A DNA stretch of 64,000 nt from Ruminococcus sp. (GTDB lineage Bacteria; Bacillota; Clostridia; Oscillospirales; Ruminococcaceae): assembly GCA_029062165.1 (NCBI GenBank), contig JAIDQQ010000007.1:1-64000 (forward strand), in the 5' to 3' direction. Shown here one piece after another: positions 34,561 to 43,977 of this stretch; the stretch's first letter is position 1; each line of letters opens with the position of its first letter. The translations under genes were made by a program, and so were the position numbers. The notes beneath the pieces are model-generated. The model was not told where the DNA came from and searched no databases. It was given only the letters and a program-made list of their open reading frames with translations.

Positions 34561-35109
34561 ATGTTGCTTATATCACTGAAAGAAGTTCCGAAAAAGGAAC
34601 AGCGTTCCCATGCACATAACCTGCTCCGTGAGTGTCTCCGGACAAGGCATATAGAGTACGTCACAGACCAGACACCCATTATCCGTAACGAACATGGTAA
34701 GCCCTCACTTGCGGAATTTCCGGAAATAAAATATAATCTCTCCCACGCTGACGGCATAGCAGTATGTCTCATAGCAGATTCTGAATGCGGTGTCGACTGC
34801 GAGGGTGTACGCCCATACCGTCCTAACGTAGTCAGACGGTCATTTTCCGAAAACGAAAAGTTTCTTATTGAAAACGCTCCCGAAACTGAACGTGATTTAT
34901 TATTCTTCCGTCTGTGGACTCTCAAAGAAGCATACGTCAAGGCGATAGGTATAGGCATTTCATATCCGCTGAATACAGTAGAATTTTCTTTCGACGGCGA
35001 TAAGATAATATCTTCCGTGAAAGACCATAATTTCAGACAGTACATTCTTAAAGACGGAAAATTTATAGTTTCAGTATGTACTAAAAATAAAGGTGGTTTA
35101 TATGAATAA
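34561..35109 (+). CDS. Sfp-type 4'-phosphopantetheinyl transferase
   Basis: This enzyme class moves the phosphopantetheine arm of CoA to a Ser on carrier proteins. The 182-residue protein has the NLSHADGIAVC strand near residue 59, the metal motif GVDCE near residue 78 and WTLKEAYVKAIG near residue 120 (the W-x-x-KEA motif). It is slightly shorter than Sfp. Carrier-protein, NRPS or PKS genes are not in the window, so its target is unknown. It heads a plus-strand operon: the next gene starts 8 bases before its end. Confidence 0.93.
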   Translation: MLLISLKEVPKKEQRSHAHNLLRECLRTRHIEYVTDQTPIIRNEHGKPSLAEFPEIKYNLSHADGIAVCLIADSECGVDCEGVRPYRPNVVRRSFSENEKFLIENAPETERDLLFFRLWTLKEAYVKAIGIGISYPLNTVEFSFDGDKIISSVKDHNFRQYILKDGKFIVSVCTKNKGGLYE

Positions 35110-37015
35110 CAATAACAATAATAATAATCCTTATAATAACACAAATCAGAATTATCCATATAATAATCCTAATCAGAACTACCAGTATAATAACAATCCA
35201 TACAATAACCCTAATCAGAACTACCAGTATAATAACAATCCATACAACAACCCTAATCAGAACTACCAGTATAATAATAATCCATATAACAACATTAATC
35301 CTGATTTTAACAATAATACCAATATCCGAAAACCGTCTTTTTCAGCTCTGCATATAACACTTATAGTTATAATAATCGTTCTGGCAGTAGTAATATTTGC
35401 TTTGTCTGCTGTAATATCTGCACTCAAAAAAGACGATAACCCGAAAAACTCCGGAAATAATAATCTTATATCCGTCGGCGACAGTGAAAATATATCTGAA
35501 TCTGAAGACACTGAAGAAGATTATACCGAAGAAGAAGAAACTGAACCCGAAACTGAAACATTTACAGGTGAACTCGCTGTACCATTATTAGGCGAGTTTG
35601 ACGGCAAGCCTACTGAAGACGGAAACGGTGTTATTCTCCGTCTTGACTGGAATGCCGTTGAAAATGCTGACGGTTACGAAATCGAGGCGATTGAAACAGA
35701 AGATAATTCCGGTGAACCTTATGAACGTAAAATTATTACATCAGATACATATTTTGAAACCGGTTCTTCTGTTGCGGTAAAGATAAAGACACGAGTAAGA
35801 GCCTACAATGGTGACGAAGATAACAGGGTATACGGTGAATGGAGTGAACCTGTTGAATGTAATCTCAAGGATTTTGTCAAGACGAAAAAAATAAAAGTTT
35901 CGTCTACACCTGTTCCGGTTTACTACGTGACCATAAATAACTATAAACTTCAGATGTATAACAGTCCCGATTATGAGTTTTTCGCATATGACTACATAAC
36001 TGACAGAGGTACTTATACTATGACCGAACGTAAAGGACGGTGGGGCAAACTTCAATCGGGTAAGTGGATAAATCTCGATGACGCCGACAAGCAAGGCTGG
36101 ATTTCTATAAGAGGTACTAAGGCATATGTTTCCACTAAAAAAGACCCTCTTACAATACGGTACGCACCTACAAAATCTTCAAAGGCTATAGGATATATCC
36201 CGAAAGACGAATCAATAAACGTACACAATATAGATATTGACGGCTGGTACTACGTAACCTATGACGGAATATCCGGATTCATTTCAGGTGAATATGTATC
36301 TTTCGGCACTCCCGATAAGTTTGAAGCCTATACTATGGAAATAAACAACTATAATCTTCCGGTATACAAGAAAGCAGATAAAAGTTCCGATATAATCAAA
36401 TACATAAATGACCGTGATACTTATACTATAGTAGAACACGACAGTTCAGACAAATGGGGTAAACTTAAAAACAATGGCTGGATAAATCTCAAAGATGCCC
36501 GTACTTTCGGCAAAAAAGGTTCAGGCGAAACGGCTTATGTTTCGACAACTACTGAACCGCTTACACTCCGTTATGGTCCTGATACAAGTGCAAAAAAAGT
36601 CACTTCAATAGATAAAGGCGAATCAATAACTGTACACAACATAGATTTAAATGACTGGTACTACGTAGAATATAAAAACAAAAACGGTTTTGTATCTGCA
36701 AAGTACGTCACACTGGGTGAACCCGAAAAAACTGAAACTACTACCGAAACTACCGAAACAACAGAAACTACTACAAAATCCACTACTACCGCCACAACAA
36801 CTGAAATTACTGAAACTGAACAGCATACGGAATACACAGAACCTGTAACTGAACCACCATACATTGAAACTCAACCACCTGTCATTGAAACTGACCCACC
36901 TGAAACTATACCTCCTGTCATTGAGACTGCACCGCCTGTTATAGAAACTGACCCACCAATAGAAATTCCGGACAGCTTTGACGATACTGAAATATTTGAT
37001 TCATACGACTACTAA
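35102..37015 (+). CDS. Asn-rich membrane protein with FnIII and two SH3b domains
   Basis: A 637-residue protein. Residues 1-75 are Asn/Tyr/Pro/Gln-rich with three exact 14-residue repeats. A membrane helix follows at about 85-107, so the N-terminus is inside and the rest outside. Next come an acidic linker, an FnIII-like domain (about 160-260, with LDWNAVENADGYEI) and two SH3b domains near 340-405 and 480-545 (each with PLT.RY and VHNID...WYYV). A Thr/Glu then Pro-rich tail closes it. SH3b domains often bind peptidoglycan. The start at 35102 follows AAAGGTGG. Confidence 0.85.
   Translation: MNNNNNNNNPYNNTNQNYPYNNPNQNYQYNNNPYNNPNQNYQYNNNPYNNPNQNYQYNNNPYNNINPDFNNNTNIRKPSFSALHITLIVIIIVLAVVIFALSAVISALKKDDNPKNSGNNNLISVGDSENISESEDTEEDYTEEEETEPETETFTGELAVPLLGEFDGKPTEDGNGVILRLDWNAVENADGYEIEAIETEDNSGEPYERKIITSDTYFETGSSVAVKIKTRVRAYNGDEDNRVYGEWSEPVECNLKDFVKTKKIKVSSTPVPVYYVTINNYKLQMYNSPDYEFFAYDYITDRGTYTMTERKGRWGKLQSGKWINLDDADKQGWISIRGTKAYVSTKKDPLTIRYAPTKSSKAIGYIPKDESINVHNIDIDGWYYVTYDGISGFISGEYVSFGTPDKFEAYTMEINNYNLPVYKKADKSSDIIKYINDRDTYTIVEHDSSDKWGKLKNNGWINLKDARTFGKKGSGETAYVSTTTEPLTLRYGPDTSAKKVTSIDKGESITVHNIDLNDWYYVEYKNKNGFVSAKYVTLGEPEKTETTTETTETTETTTKSTTTATTTEITETEQHTEYTEPVTEPPYIETQPPVIETDPPETIPPVIETAPPVIETDPPIEIPDSFDDTEIFDSYDY
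35162..35287 (+). repeat. Three in-frame 42-bp direct repeats
   Basis: Three adjacent copies of a 42-bp unit encode NNPNQNYQYNNNPY. DNA identity is near complete, with only synonymous changes in a few Asn and Tyr codons. This makes repeat-number variation likely. The repeats are in the cytosolic, prion-like N-terminus of the SH3b protein. Confidence 0.9.
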
Positions 37016-37034
37016 CAGAAAGGAGATTTTAAAA

Positions 37035-38039
37035 ATGTCAGATTTCAATAACAATGACCCGAATAATCAATTTAATAATTATTCCGGTAATTATAATCAA
37101 CAATATATGCAGAATCCGAATAATATGTACAATAACAATTATAATAATCCCTATAATAATTATCCGAACAATATGAATCCGCAAAACCAATATATCCCCG
37201 ATAATATCAACTATAATCAGCCACAACCGGTAAAAACAGGAAGTTCAAAACTTATATACATAATACTTATAGCTGTAATAATATTCTTTGCGGTAATAAT
37301 AGTCCTTATGTCAACTTCAATCCGTGCAATGTTCAATGATGACAACAATCAGCCCGAAGGTAACGTCCGGAACAACATAACTGCTTCTGAAACTCAACAG
37401 AAAACTACTCATGAACAAACTACTGAAGTACAGACTACTGAAAAAGTAACCACTACAACTACCACCACAAGACAGACTACTACAACTACTACTGAACCGA
37501 TACCCGAAACTGTAACAGTAACAGTTATCGTAGAAGTAGAAAAGGAAGTAATAAAAGAAGTACCAGTAGAAACACCTGTACATAATAATTCTACTACTGT
37601 CTACGAAAATACCTATTATGGCTATGTATCAACAAATAAAGACCCTCTTAATATACGCTCCGGAGCAGGTCAGAGCTATAAGGTACTTGGTTCTATTCCG
37701 AAAGGAACATACATTAATGTACAGACAACAAGTGACAGTAACTGGTATTATACAACGTATAACGGCGTAAGCGGTTATGTAAGTGCAGACTATGTAACAC
37801 TTGCTATGTATGGATATAGCGATTATTATTATGATACTGACTATAGCGGTACATATGCTACTATAAATACAAAAAGCGACCCTCTTAATCTGCGTGCTTC
37901 AGCGTCGACAAGCGGAAGTATTATAACCGCTATCCCTAAAGGCAGTTCGGTATACGTAAGCGAATATGGCGATACATGGTGTTATGTCACGTGGGGAAAC
38001 TATTCCGGCTACGTAGCGACACAATATCTTGCATTCTGA
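37035..38039 (+). CDS. Asn-rich membrane protein with two C-terminal SH3b domains
   Basis: A 334-residue paralog in layout of the preceding gene. An N-terminal Asn/Tyr/Pro/Gln-rich region (about residues 1-72) is followed by a membrane helix (about 75-98). A Thr-rich linker leads to a stretch rich in Val and Glu, then two SH3b domains (YVSTNKDPLNIRSGAG...WYYTTY and INTKSDPLNLRASAS...WCYVTW). It lacks the FnIII domain and the Pro-rich tail. GAAAGGAG precedes the ATG at 37035. It lies 19 bases after its neighbour and 31 before GH94. Confidence 0.85.
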   Translation: MSDFNNNDPNNQFNNYSGNYNQQYMQNPNNMYNNNYNNPYNNYPNNMNPQNQYIPDNINYNQPQPVKTGSSKLIYIILIAVIIFFAVIIVLMSTSIRAMFNDDNNQPEGNVRNNITASETQQKTTHEQTTEVQTTEKVTTTTTTTRQTTTTTTEPIPETVTVTVIVEVEKEVIKEVPVETPVHNNSTTVYENTYYGYVSTNKDPLNIRSGAGQSYKVLGSIPKGTYINVQTTSDSNWYYTTYNGVSGYVSADYVTLAMYGYSDYYYDTDYSGTYATINTKSDPLNLRASASTSGSIITAIPKGSSVYVSEYGDTWCYVTWGNYSGYVATQYLAF

Positions 38040-38070
38040 TAAAATTTTATAATAAAGGAGTTAAAAAATT

Positions 38071-40452
38071 ATGAAGTATGGACATTTTGACCTTGCAAAC
38101 AAGGAGTATGTAATCACTAACCCTGCTACTCCTGCTCCGTGGGCAAACTACCTCGGAGACCCTGAATACGGTGCTATCATCTCGAACAATTCCGCCGGAT
38201 ATAGTTTTGTAAAATCCGGTGCGAACGGAAGAATAACAAGATTCCGTTTTAATTCCGATATGGCACTCCCAGGAAGATATATCTATATCAGGGATAATGA
38301 TAACAATGACTACTGGTCAGCATCGTGGCAACCGGTAGGAAAACCTCTCGACACCTACAAATCCGAATGCCGACATGGTACGGCATACACGATTATTTCC
38401 GCTGAATACGCTGAAATAAAGTCTGAAGTAACTTATTACGTACCATACGGAAAAACTTACGAAGTATGGCGTACCAGAATAACCAATACCGGCAACAATG
38501 ACAGAAATCTTTCAACATTCGGTTTCATTGAGTTCACCAACGAAGACAATTACGAACAAGACCAGGTTAATTTACAGTATTCGCTTTTTATCTCACAGAC
38601 ACAGTTTATCAACAACAAAATCGTACAGACAATAAGCGGAAACAGTACCAAAGACAGAAGAGACAGATTTTTCGGTATGGTTGGTGCAGATGTTTCGGCA
38701 TCCTGCGGAAGTCTTTCCGATTTCATAGGTGCTTACCGGACTTACTCAAACCCGATAGCAGTCGAAACCGGTCATTGTAATAACGTCATGAACTATAACT
38801 CAAATTCATGTGGTGCATTGCAGTCTGATATTACCTTAAAATCCGGCGAGACTATCGAACTTATTTATATTTTAGGTCAGCGTAACAACGAACAGGCAGA
38901 AGAAATCCTCAACGAATACAGGGTAGCCGGTAAAGTAGATACGGAAATAAAACAGTTAAAAGACTACTGGCACAAACAGTTATCGAATTTCAAGGTTGAA
39001 ACACCGTCGGAAGAGTTTAACAACATGATTAATGTATGGAATGCTTATCAGTGTTTCATTACGTTCATATGGTCACGTGCGGCATCTTTCATATACTGCG
39101 GATTAAGAAACGGTTATGGTTATCGTGATACTGTTCAGGATATTCAGGGTATTATACATCTTAATCCCGAAATGGCTCTTGAAAAAATACGCTTTATGCT
39201 TTCCGCACAGGTGGATAACGGCGGAGGTCTTCCGCTTGTAAAGTTCACACATAATGCCGGTCACGAAAATACACCCGATGACCCTGAATACGTCAAGGAA
39301 ACCGGACACCCCTCGTATCGTGCAGATGACGCTTTATGGCTTTTCCCGACTATCGTCAAATATTTAGGCGAATCCGGTAACGAAAAATTCCTTGACGAAG
39401 TAATAGTATACGCTAACGGCGGTGAAGATACCGTATATAATCACCTCAAGAAAGCTATAGAATTTTCCATGAATCATATGGGTATCCACGATATGCCCGC
39501 CGGACTTCATGCCGACTGGAATGACTGTCTCCGTCTCGGTGCTAAGGGAGAATCTACTTTTGTAGCATTCCAGTTATACTATGCAATGAACGTCATAAAA
39601 GATATGGCAGAATCACGAAACGATACCGATTATATAGCGTATATAAATGACGTTCAGGGAAAACTTGCCACCGCACTCGGAAAATGCTGGGACAGTGACC
39701 GTTTTATACGTGGTATCCGTGAAGATGGTGTTTTAGTCGGTGCGAAAAATGACCCCGAAGCTAATATGTGGCTGAATCCGCAATCATGGAGCGTCATATC
39801 AGGTTTCGCCAGTGCTGAACAGTCCGAAAAAGCTATGTACAGTGTACATGAAATACTGAATACTCCGTATGGTGCGAAACTCCTTGACCCACCATACAAA
39901 AAGCATTACTTCGACGGTGCTTTAATGCATATCTTCAACGACGATACGAAAGAAAACGGCGGTATCTTCTCACAGTCGCAAGGGTGGCTGATTCTTGCGG
40001 AATCAATTTTAGGTCACGGCGACAGGGCTTTTGAATACTTTATGGAAAGTTCACCGGCTTCCATGAACGACAAGGCAGAAATCCGTGTTTCCGAACCTTA
40101 CGTACACGGACAGTTTACGGAATCAAGAGGTTCACGCTATGAGGGACGTTCACACGTACACTGGCTTACAGGTACGGCTTCTACCGTAATGGTAGGTTGT
40201 GTAGAGGGTATCTGCGGTATGCGTCCGAATCTGAAAGGGCTTGAAATTTCACCGGCTATTCCGTCAGTATGGGACGGCTTTAAAATAGAAAAAGTTTTCC
40301 GTGGAAAGAAACTCAACATTACTATCGACAATTCCGCACACGTCGAAAGCGGTGTGAAATCAATCGTTCTGAACGGAAACACCCTCGACGGAAATTATAT
40401 CCCTGCCGATTTACTCAAGGAAAACAATGATATAACAGTTATACTCGGCTGA
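38071..40452 (+). CDS. Cellobiose phosphorylase (GH94)
   Basis: It cleaves cellobiose with phosphate to glucose-1-phosphate and glucose in the cytosol, saving ATP after uptake. The 793-residue protein has no signal peptide. The start MKYGHFDLANKEYVITNPAT, the RNGYGYRDTVQDIQG segment, and HADWNDCLRLG near residue 480 (whose second Asp, 485, should be the general acid) identify the family. Phosphate-site residues near SRGSRYEGRSHVHWLTGTAS are also present. The closing VEGICGMRPNLKGLEI is typical. AAAGGAG precedes the ATG. It ends at a strong terminator. Confidence 0.94.
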   Translation: MKYGHFDLANKEYVITNPATPAPWANYLGDPEYGAIISNNSAGYSFVKSGANGRITRFRFNSDMALPGRYIYIRDNDNNDYWSASWQPVGKPLDTYKSECRHGTAYTIISAEYAEIKSEVTYYVPYGKTYEVWRTRITNTGNNDRNLSTFGFIEFTNEDNYEQDQVNLQYSLFISQTQFINNKIVQTISGNSTKDRRDRFFGMVGADVSASCGSLSDFIGAYRTYSNPIAVETGHCNNVMNYNSNSCGALQSDITLKSGETIELIYILGQRNNEQAEEILNEYRVAGKVDTEIKQLKDYWHKQLSNFKVETPSEEFNNMINVWNAYQCFITFIWSRAASFIYCGLRNGYGYRDTVQDIQGIIHLNPEMALEKIRFMLSAQVDNGGGLPLVKFTHNAGHENTPDDPEYVKETGHPSYRADDALWLFPTIVKYLGESGNEKFLDEVIVYANGGEDTVYNHLKKAIEFSMNHMGIHDMPAGLHADWNDCLRLGAKGESTFVAFQLYYAMNVIKDMAESRNDTDYIAYINDVQGKLATALGKCWDSDRFIRGIREDGVLVGAKNDPEANMWLNPQSWSVISGFASAEQSEKAMYSVHEILNTPYGAKLLDPPYKKHYFDGALMHIFNDDTKENGGIFSQSQGWLILAESILGHGDRAFEYFMESSPASMNDKAEIRVSEPYVHGQFTESRGSRYEGRSHVHWLTGTASTVMVGCVEGICGMRPNLKGLEISPAIPSVWDGFKIEKVFRGKKLNITIDNSAHVESGVKSIVLNGNTLDGNYIPADLLKENNDITVILG

Positions 40453-40475
40453 AAAAATTTACACGCATAATACAA

Positions 40476-40512
40476 AAAAATCCGGAATTATTGAAAATTC
40501 CGGATTTTTATT
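40476..40512 (+). terminator. Bidirectional terminator between GH94 and the ABC operon
   Basis: A 14-bp stem AAAAATCCGGAATT/AATTCCGGATTTTT (40476-40489 with 40496-40509) is flanked by A and T runs. It is placed to end both the GH94 operon and the convergent minus-strand operon. Confidence 0.9.
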
Positions 40513-40794
40513 TTATTTATTAAGTGCCTTTTCAAGCCATATATAAGCAGTGTCAAGCGCTTCATAAAGTCCTATGCACTCCATATTACGAACACAGGCT
40601 TTTAAAGGGTCAAGATTCGGGTCAGTGGACATCTGTATGACTTTTACTTTTCCGGCAACTTTTGTATCATTTATCTTCTGTTCGGACATTATATTCATCA
40701 TTATCACGTAATCGTCGGACATATAGCCATAGTAAATAGTATTCCGACATCTTACAAGCGGATAGCCTTTATAGGTGTAAAAATTTTCGTTCAT
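40513..40794 (-). CDS. Conserved small protein of unknown function
   Basis: A 93-residue soluble protein with two cysteines and a central MMNIMSEQKINDTKVAGKVKVIQM block. It starts NENFYTYKGYPLVRCRNTIYYG, a beta-rich opening. I do not recognise a family. AGGAGG precedes the ATG. It is 24 bases behind the DUF4340 gene and shares its terminator, so it is probably the last gene of the ABC export operon. Confidence 0.65.
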   Translation of the reverse strand: MNENFYTYKGYPLVRCRNTIYYGYMSDDYVIMMNIMSEQKINDTKVAGKVKVIQMSTDPNLDPLKACVRNMECIGLYEALDTAYIWLEKALNK

Positions 40795-40818
40795 TAAATA
40801 TCCTCCTTTATTGTGGTA

Positions 40819-42339
40819 TTATTTCCATGTTTCAATGTAATCCTCCCCTGTTTCTATACGCCGGATATTTTCAGTAAGGGTATCGACGTATGACTTTGTA
40901 CAGATATACTTGCTTTTTCCGTCAACAACTATCAGCGTTGTAAGTGCTGTATTATCATAAAATTCTATCTTTGTGGATTTTTTCAGGTAAGAATCAGTAT
41001 ATTCAACAGTGACAACCGGTGCAGTTGTCGGAATTTCGGCATCAAGTGCGAACTCTTCGGCGGCGGCGTCTATAAGGAATCCATAGAACTTCCTGTAGCG
41101 TTCACTGTCGAAAATTTCGCCGTTTCTTGTAACATTGAAGTAATCTGCTTTATTGTTGTCAGCGGATTTGTCTTTAGCTTCTATTACAAAATCTTCCGAT
41201 ATATCGGCAGTTTTTACACTTAATTCAGTGATGTTCCATACGTATGAGCCTATCATAATCCTTGACGTTATATCAATCGGCATGACCGTACACCATTTAG
41301 CATTTTCGGTATCTACAATATATATGATATTTCCGCCCTCAAACATTGCATAACAACAGTTTTTGTTATTGTCGTCCGTGAAAGGTTCACTTAAAAGAAG
41401 TACGTAATTATTACCGTCGTCACAGTCCATAGTCACACGACAGAACGGCTCTTTAAGACCTGCTCCGGCTATATCCGATTCCTTACAGTGAATGGAATAT
41501 ATCCCCTCTGATTTAAGTCCGAACATTCCGTTAGTGACTGGTTCTGAACGCTCTACTGTAAGATAAGCGTCAGTCGGTTCAACCATTACGTGTGTTGCAG
41601 ACGTACCGCCGGTATATTTTGTATCGTCATTTTTTTTGTCGTATTCAAGAAAAATATCGTAGTCAATGTCTTCACGCTCTATACGCAGACTGTTTATTAT
41701 AGGATATTCTTCTTCCGGTGGTTCTTCCAGTATTATTATATCAACAAATTCGTCAAGAGTTTTACTGTAGTTTGCTACGTATGAAGTATCAACAGTATAG
41801 ACTGTCTTTTCACCGTCCAACATAACGTATGTTGCGGAATTTGCCGGTGCTTTATCTCCTACCAGAAACTTTTTTACCGTACCTGTCTGAAATCTGACCT
41901 CAACTTCCGCCTGTGGCTTGTCAAGTCCGAACTTTGAAAGATTATCGCCTGTTTCGTCTACTATGGAACTTGTAATCATATTATTTGCATTGTTCGCAAG
42001 TGTACCTACTACAGCGGTATTCAGCGGAATATCTTCGTAACCTTTAAGGGTATACGTCGCCGAGGAATCTTCTGTAGGTGCTTTATCTATTACGACATTT
42101 AACATATCTGTAGCATTTTTTACAGTAACTTCTTTTATAAGACCTTCTTCACCGGCTTTTTCGTCGTTTATCAGATGTATACCGTTACCGTATACTTCCG
42201 ACGATTCTTCCGAGGTTGAAACGGAACTTTCAGTATTATCTGTATTTTTCGGTTCTGTAAGAATAAGTGCAGTAAGTCCGCCACCAAGTACGATAACAGC
42301 CACACCCAGTCCGATAATAGTTTTAACGGATTTATTCAT
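40819..42339 (-). CDS. DUF4340-domain membrane-anchored protein
   Basis: A 506-residue protein. An N-terminal membrane helix (about residues 7-27) and a Ser/Thr-rich linker are followed by a repeated beta-rich extracellular region. Family blocks such as LSKFGLDKPQAEVEV and FLVGDKAPANSATYVM mark it. DUF4340 proteins are encoded next to Gld-like ABC exporters, as here. ATG overlaps the upstream TGA (ATGA), so translation is coupled to the GldG-like gene. The role is unknown; it may handle the exported substrate at the surface. Confidence 0.9.
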   Translation of the reverse strand: MNKSVKTIIGLGVAVIVLGGGLTALILTEPKNTDNTESSVSTSEESSEVYGNGIHLINDEKAGEEGLIKEVTVKNATDMLNVVIDKAPTEDSSATYTLKGYEDIPLNTAVVGTLANNANNMITSSIVDETGDNLSKFGLDKPQAEVEVRFQTGTVKKFLVGDKAPANSATYVMLDGEKTVYTVDTSYVANYSKTLDEFVDIIILEEPPEEEYPIINSLRIEREDIDYDIFLEYDKKNDDTKYTGGTSATHVMVEPTDAYLTVERSEPVTNGMFGLKSEGIYSIHCKESDIAGAGLKEPFCRVTMDCDDGNNYVLLLSEPFTDDNNKNCCYAMFEGGNIIYIVDTENAKWCTVMPIDITSRIMIGSYVWNITELSVKTADISEDFVIEAKDKSADNNKADYFNVTRNGEIFDSERYRKFYGFLIDAAAEEFALDAEIPTTAPVVTVEYTDSYLKKSTKIEFYDNTALTTLIVVDGKSKYICTKSYVDTLTENIRRIETGEDYIETWK

Positions 42340-43952
42340 TTATTACGTCTCCTTAAGAATACGATTATTCCGGCGACTGCTACTACTGCCGGTATAACGT
42401 ATATAGTAAATATCTTTATACCGTTCATCTGTGAAGCTGTCGGGGTTATAAGTGCCTGTTGTAAAGCCTTTTCCGGAATTACTGCGGAAGCCTCTTTGCC
42501 GGTCATGGTGTTCAGCATACCCATTATCACATTAGCGTTATTGAATGCATTTGTCTGTGTGAGCAGGGAATTACTTATCATGAAAGAACTTCCCATTACG
42601 AGCAAATGACTTGAATATCTGTCGAGACCGGAACTTGTTTCCTTTACGGATACAACAACAGCATCTCTTGTACCTGTCTGTGAGTTGTCTTGGTCATATG
42701 AAGTATCCATAGATTTCAGTACAGATGTCGCTACACTGTCGTTATTTTTGGTGAGTATGGATAACTTTCTTGTTGCCGGTGCTACTACAGGAAGCGTTTC
42801 ATTAGGAAGACTTCCTACAGATTCCGTATCGTTTATTGCGAGTTTTATGTTTACATTCTGATTGAATCCTAAATAAGTTTCAATCCAGTTTGTATCGTCG
42901 AGTACCGCACTTTCGTCAACTTGTATGCTCCAGTCTGCAAGAAATTCCGTTATATTAGGTAAATCGTTTACATAAAGATTAGGGATATACAACATATTTT
43001 TCTGATAATTTCCGCCGTTATAGAGGAAATCGCCTAATTTTCCGATAATATCCGCACTGAAATCCACGGCAGGCATAGGTACTACTACAAAATCGTACTC
43101 TTCCGGACTTAGTTCATCTGTGGCAATGTCTATAACTGTACAGTCATAACCGTTCTTGCCTAAAAATGTCATGAAATCTGTAGTCATGGTCTCGTAGCCC
43201 TGTCCGGTAATGGAAACACCGTTCATCATGGAAGCAAATGCGGTTTTTATCGGGTTGGAATCCGTTACGCTCAAAACTGCTGACGTAATTGTACTTTCGC
43301 CGACAAAATTCATAGTTATGGCGGTGTTCGTACTTGTATTCGCCGGAACTATCATCTGTATAACTTCTTCCTGTGTGATTACTTTTACACGTCCGTTATC
43401 ATTATTTCCGGAAAATACAATAATACTTCCCTCCGGAATGTCGTTGTTATAGAATTTTCTGTATTTTGCTATAATATCGGGGTCTTTGTTCATATCGACA
43501 TACTGTACTTTTATATTGCCGTTACCTTGTTTTGAGTACATCTCGTATTTTTCGAGTACGGACGGTATCATTTCATAGGGAACATCAACATTCATTCCAT
43601 AATAAGCGTACATCTGCTGATAGTAATTTCCCATTGAAGCGAAGTTACTTTCAGGGAATGTCACTGTAATTTCGACGTCCTGTTTGAGATTCTTTATGGC
43701 GTCTATTGATTCGTCGCTTATTTCATATCTGTTATCGGCTGTGAGGTCTATTTTCAGCGGTGAACGCTTTGCAATCATACTGCATATCAGATTCAGTATC
43801 ACTACCAGTACGATTACAAGGGCTATCACCACAAACGACATAGACCCATACTTGAATTTTTTCATATTTTTTCCGGATTTCTTCGGTTTCGACGGCTTTT
43901 CCGGTTTTTCGGGTACGGAAGCCGGTTCTGTAACAATATCTTTTTTACTCAT
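42336..43952 (-). CDS. GldG-like ABC transporter auxiliary protein
   Basis: A 538-residue protein. A Lys/Pro-rich cytosolic start leads to a membrane helix (about residues 35-58). The extracellular GldG-type region opens KIDLTADNRYEISDESI and has NIKVQYVDMNKDPDI. A second membrane helix at the C-terminus is followed by RRRNK. In Flavobacterium GldG works with GldA and GldF in gliding; in Firmicutes the role is unknown. The start at 43952 has AAGGAAGG. The longer reading overlaps the permease gene with no ribosome site. Confidence 0.88.
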   Translation of the reverse strand: MSKKDIVTEPASVPEKPEKPSKPKKSGKNMKKFKYGSMSFVVIALVIVLVVILNLICSMIAKRSPLKIDLTADNRYEISDESIDAIKNLKQDVEITVTFPESNFASMGNYYQQMYAYYGMNVDVPYEMIPSVLEKYEMYSKQGNGNIKVQYVDMNKDPDIIAKYRKFYNNDIPEGSIIVFSGNNDNGRVKVITQEEVIQMIVPANTSTNTAITMNFVGESTITSAVLSVTDSNPIKTAFASMMNGVSITGQGYETMTTDFMTFLGKNGYDCTVIDIATDELSPEEYDFVVVPMPAVDFSADIIGKLGDFLYNGGNYQKNMLYIPNLYVNDLPNITEFLADWSIQVDESAVLDDTNWIETYLGFNQNVNIKLAINDTESVGSLPNETLPVVAPATRKLSILTKNNDSVATSVLKSMDTSYDQDNSQTGTRDAVVVSVKETSSGLDRYSSHLLVMGSSFMISNSLLTQTNAFNNANVIMGMLNTMTGKEASAVIPEKALQQALITPTASQMNGIKIFTIYVIPAVVAVAGIIVFLRRRNK

Positions 43953-43977
43953 CTGAAAATACCTTCCTTTCCGTAAA

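Noticed and set aside
35162-35287. CRISPR-like short repeats
   Set aside because: The 42-bp repeats are contiguous, in frame and encode an Asn-rich segment. There are no spacers and no cas genes.
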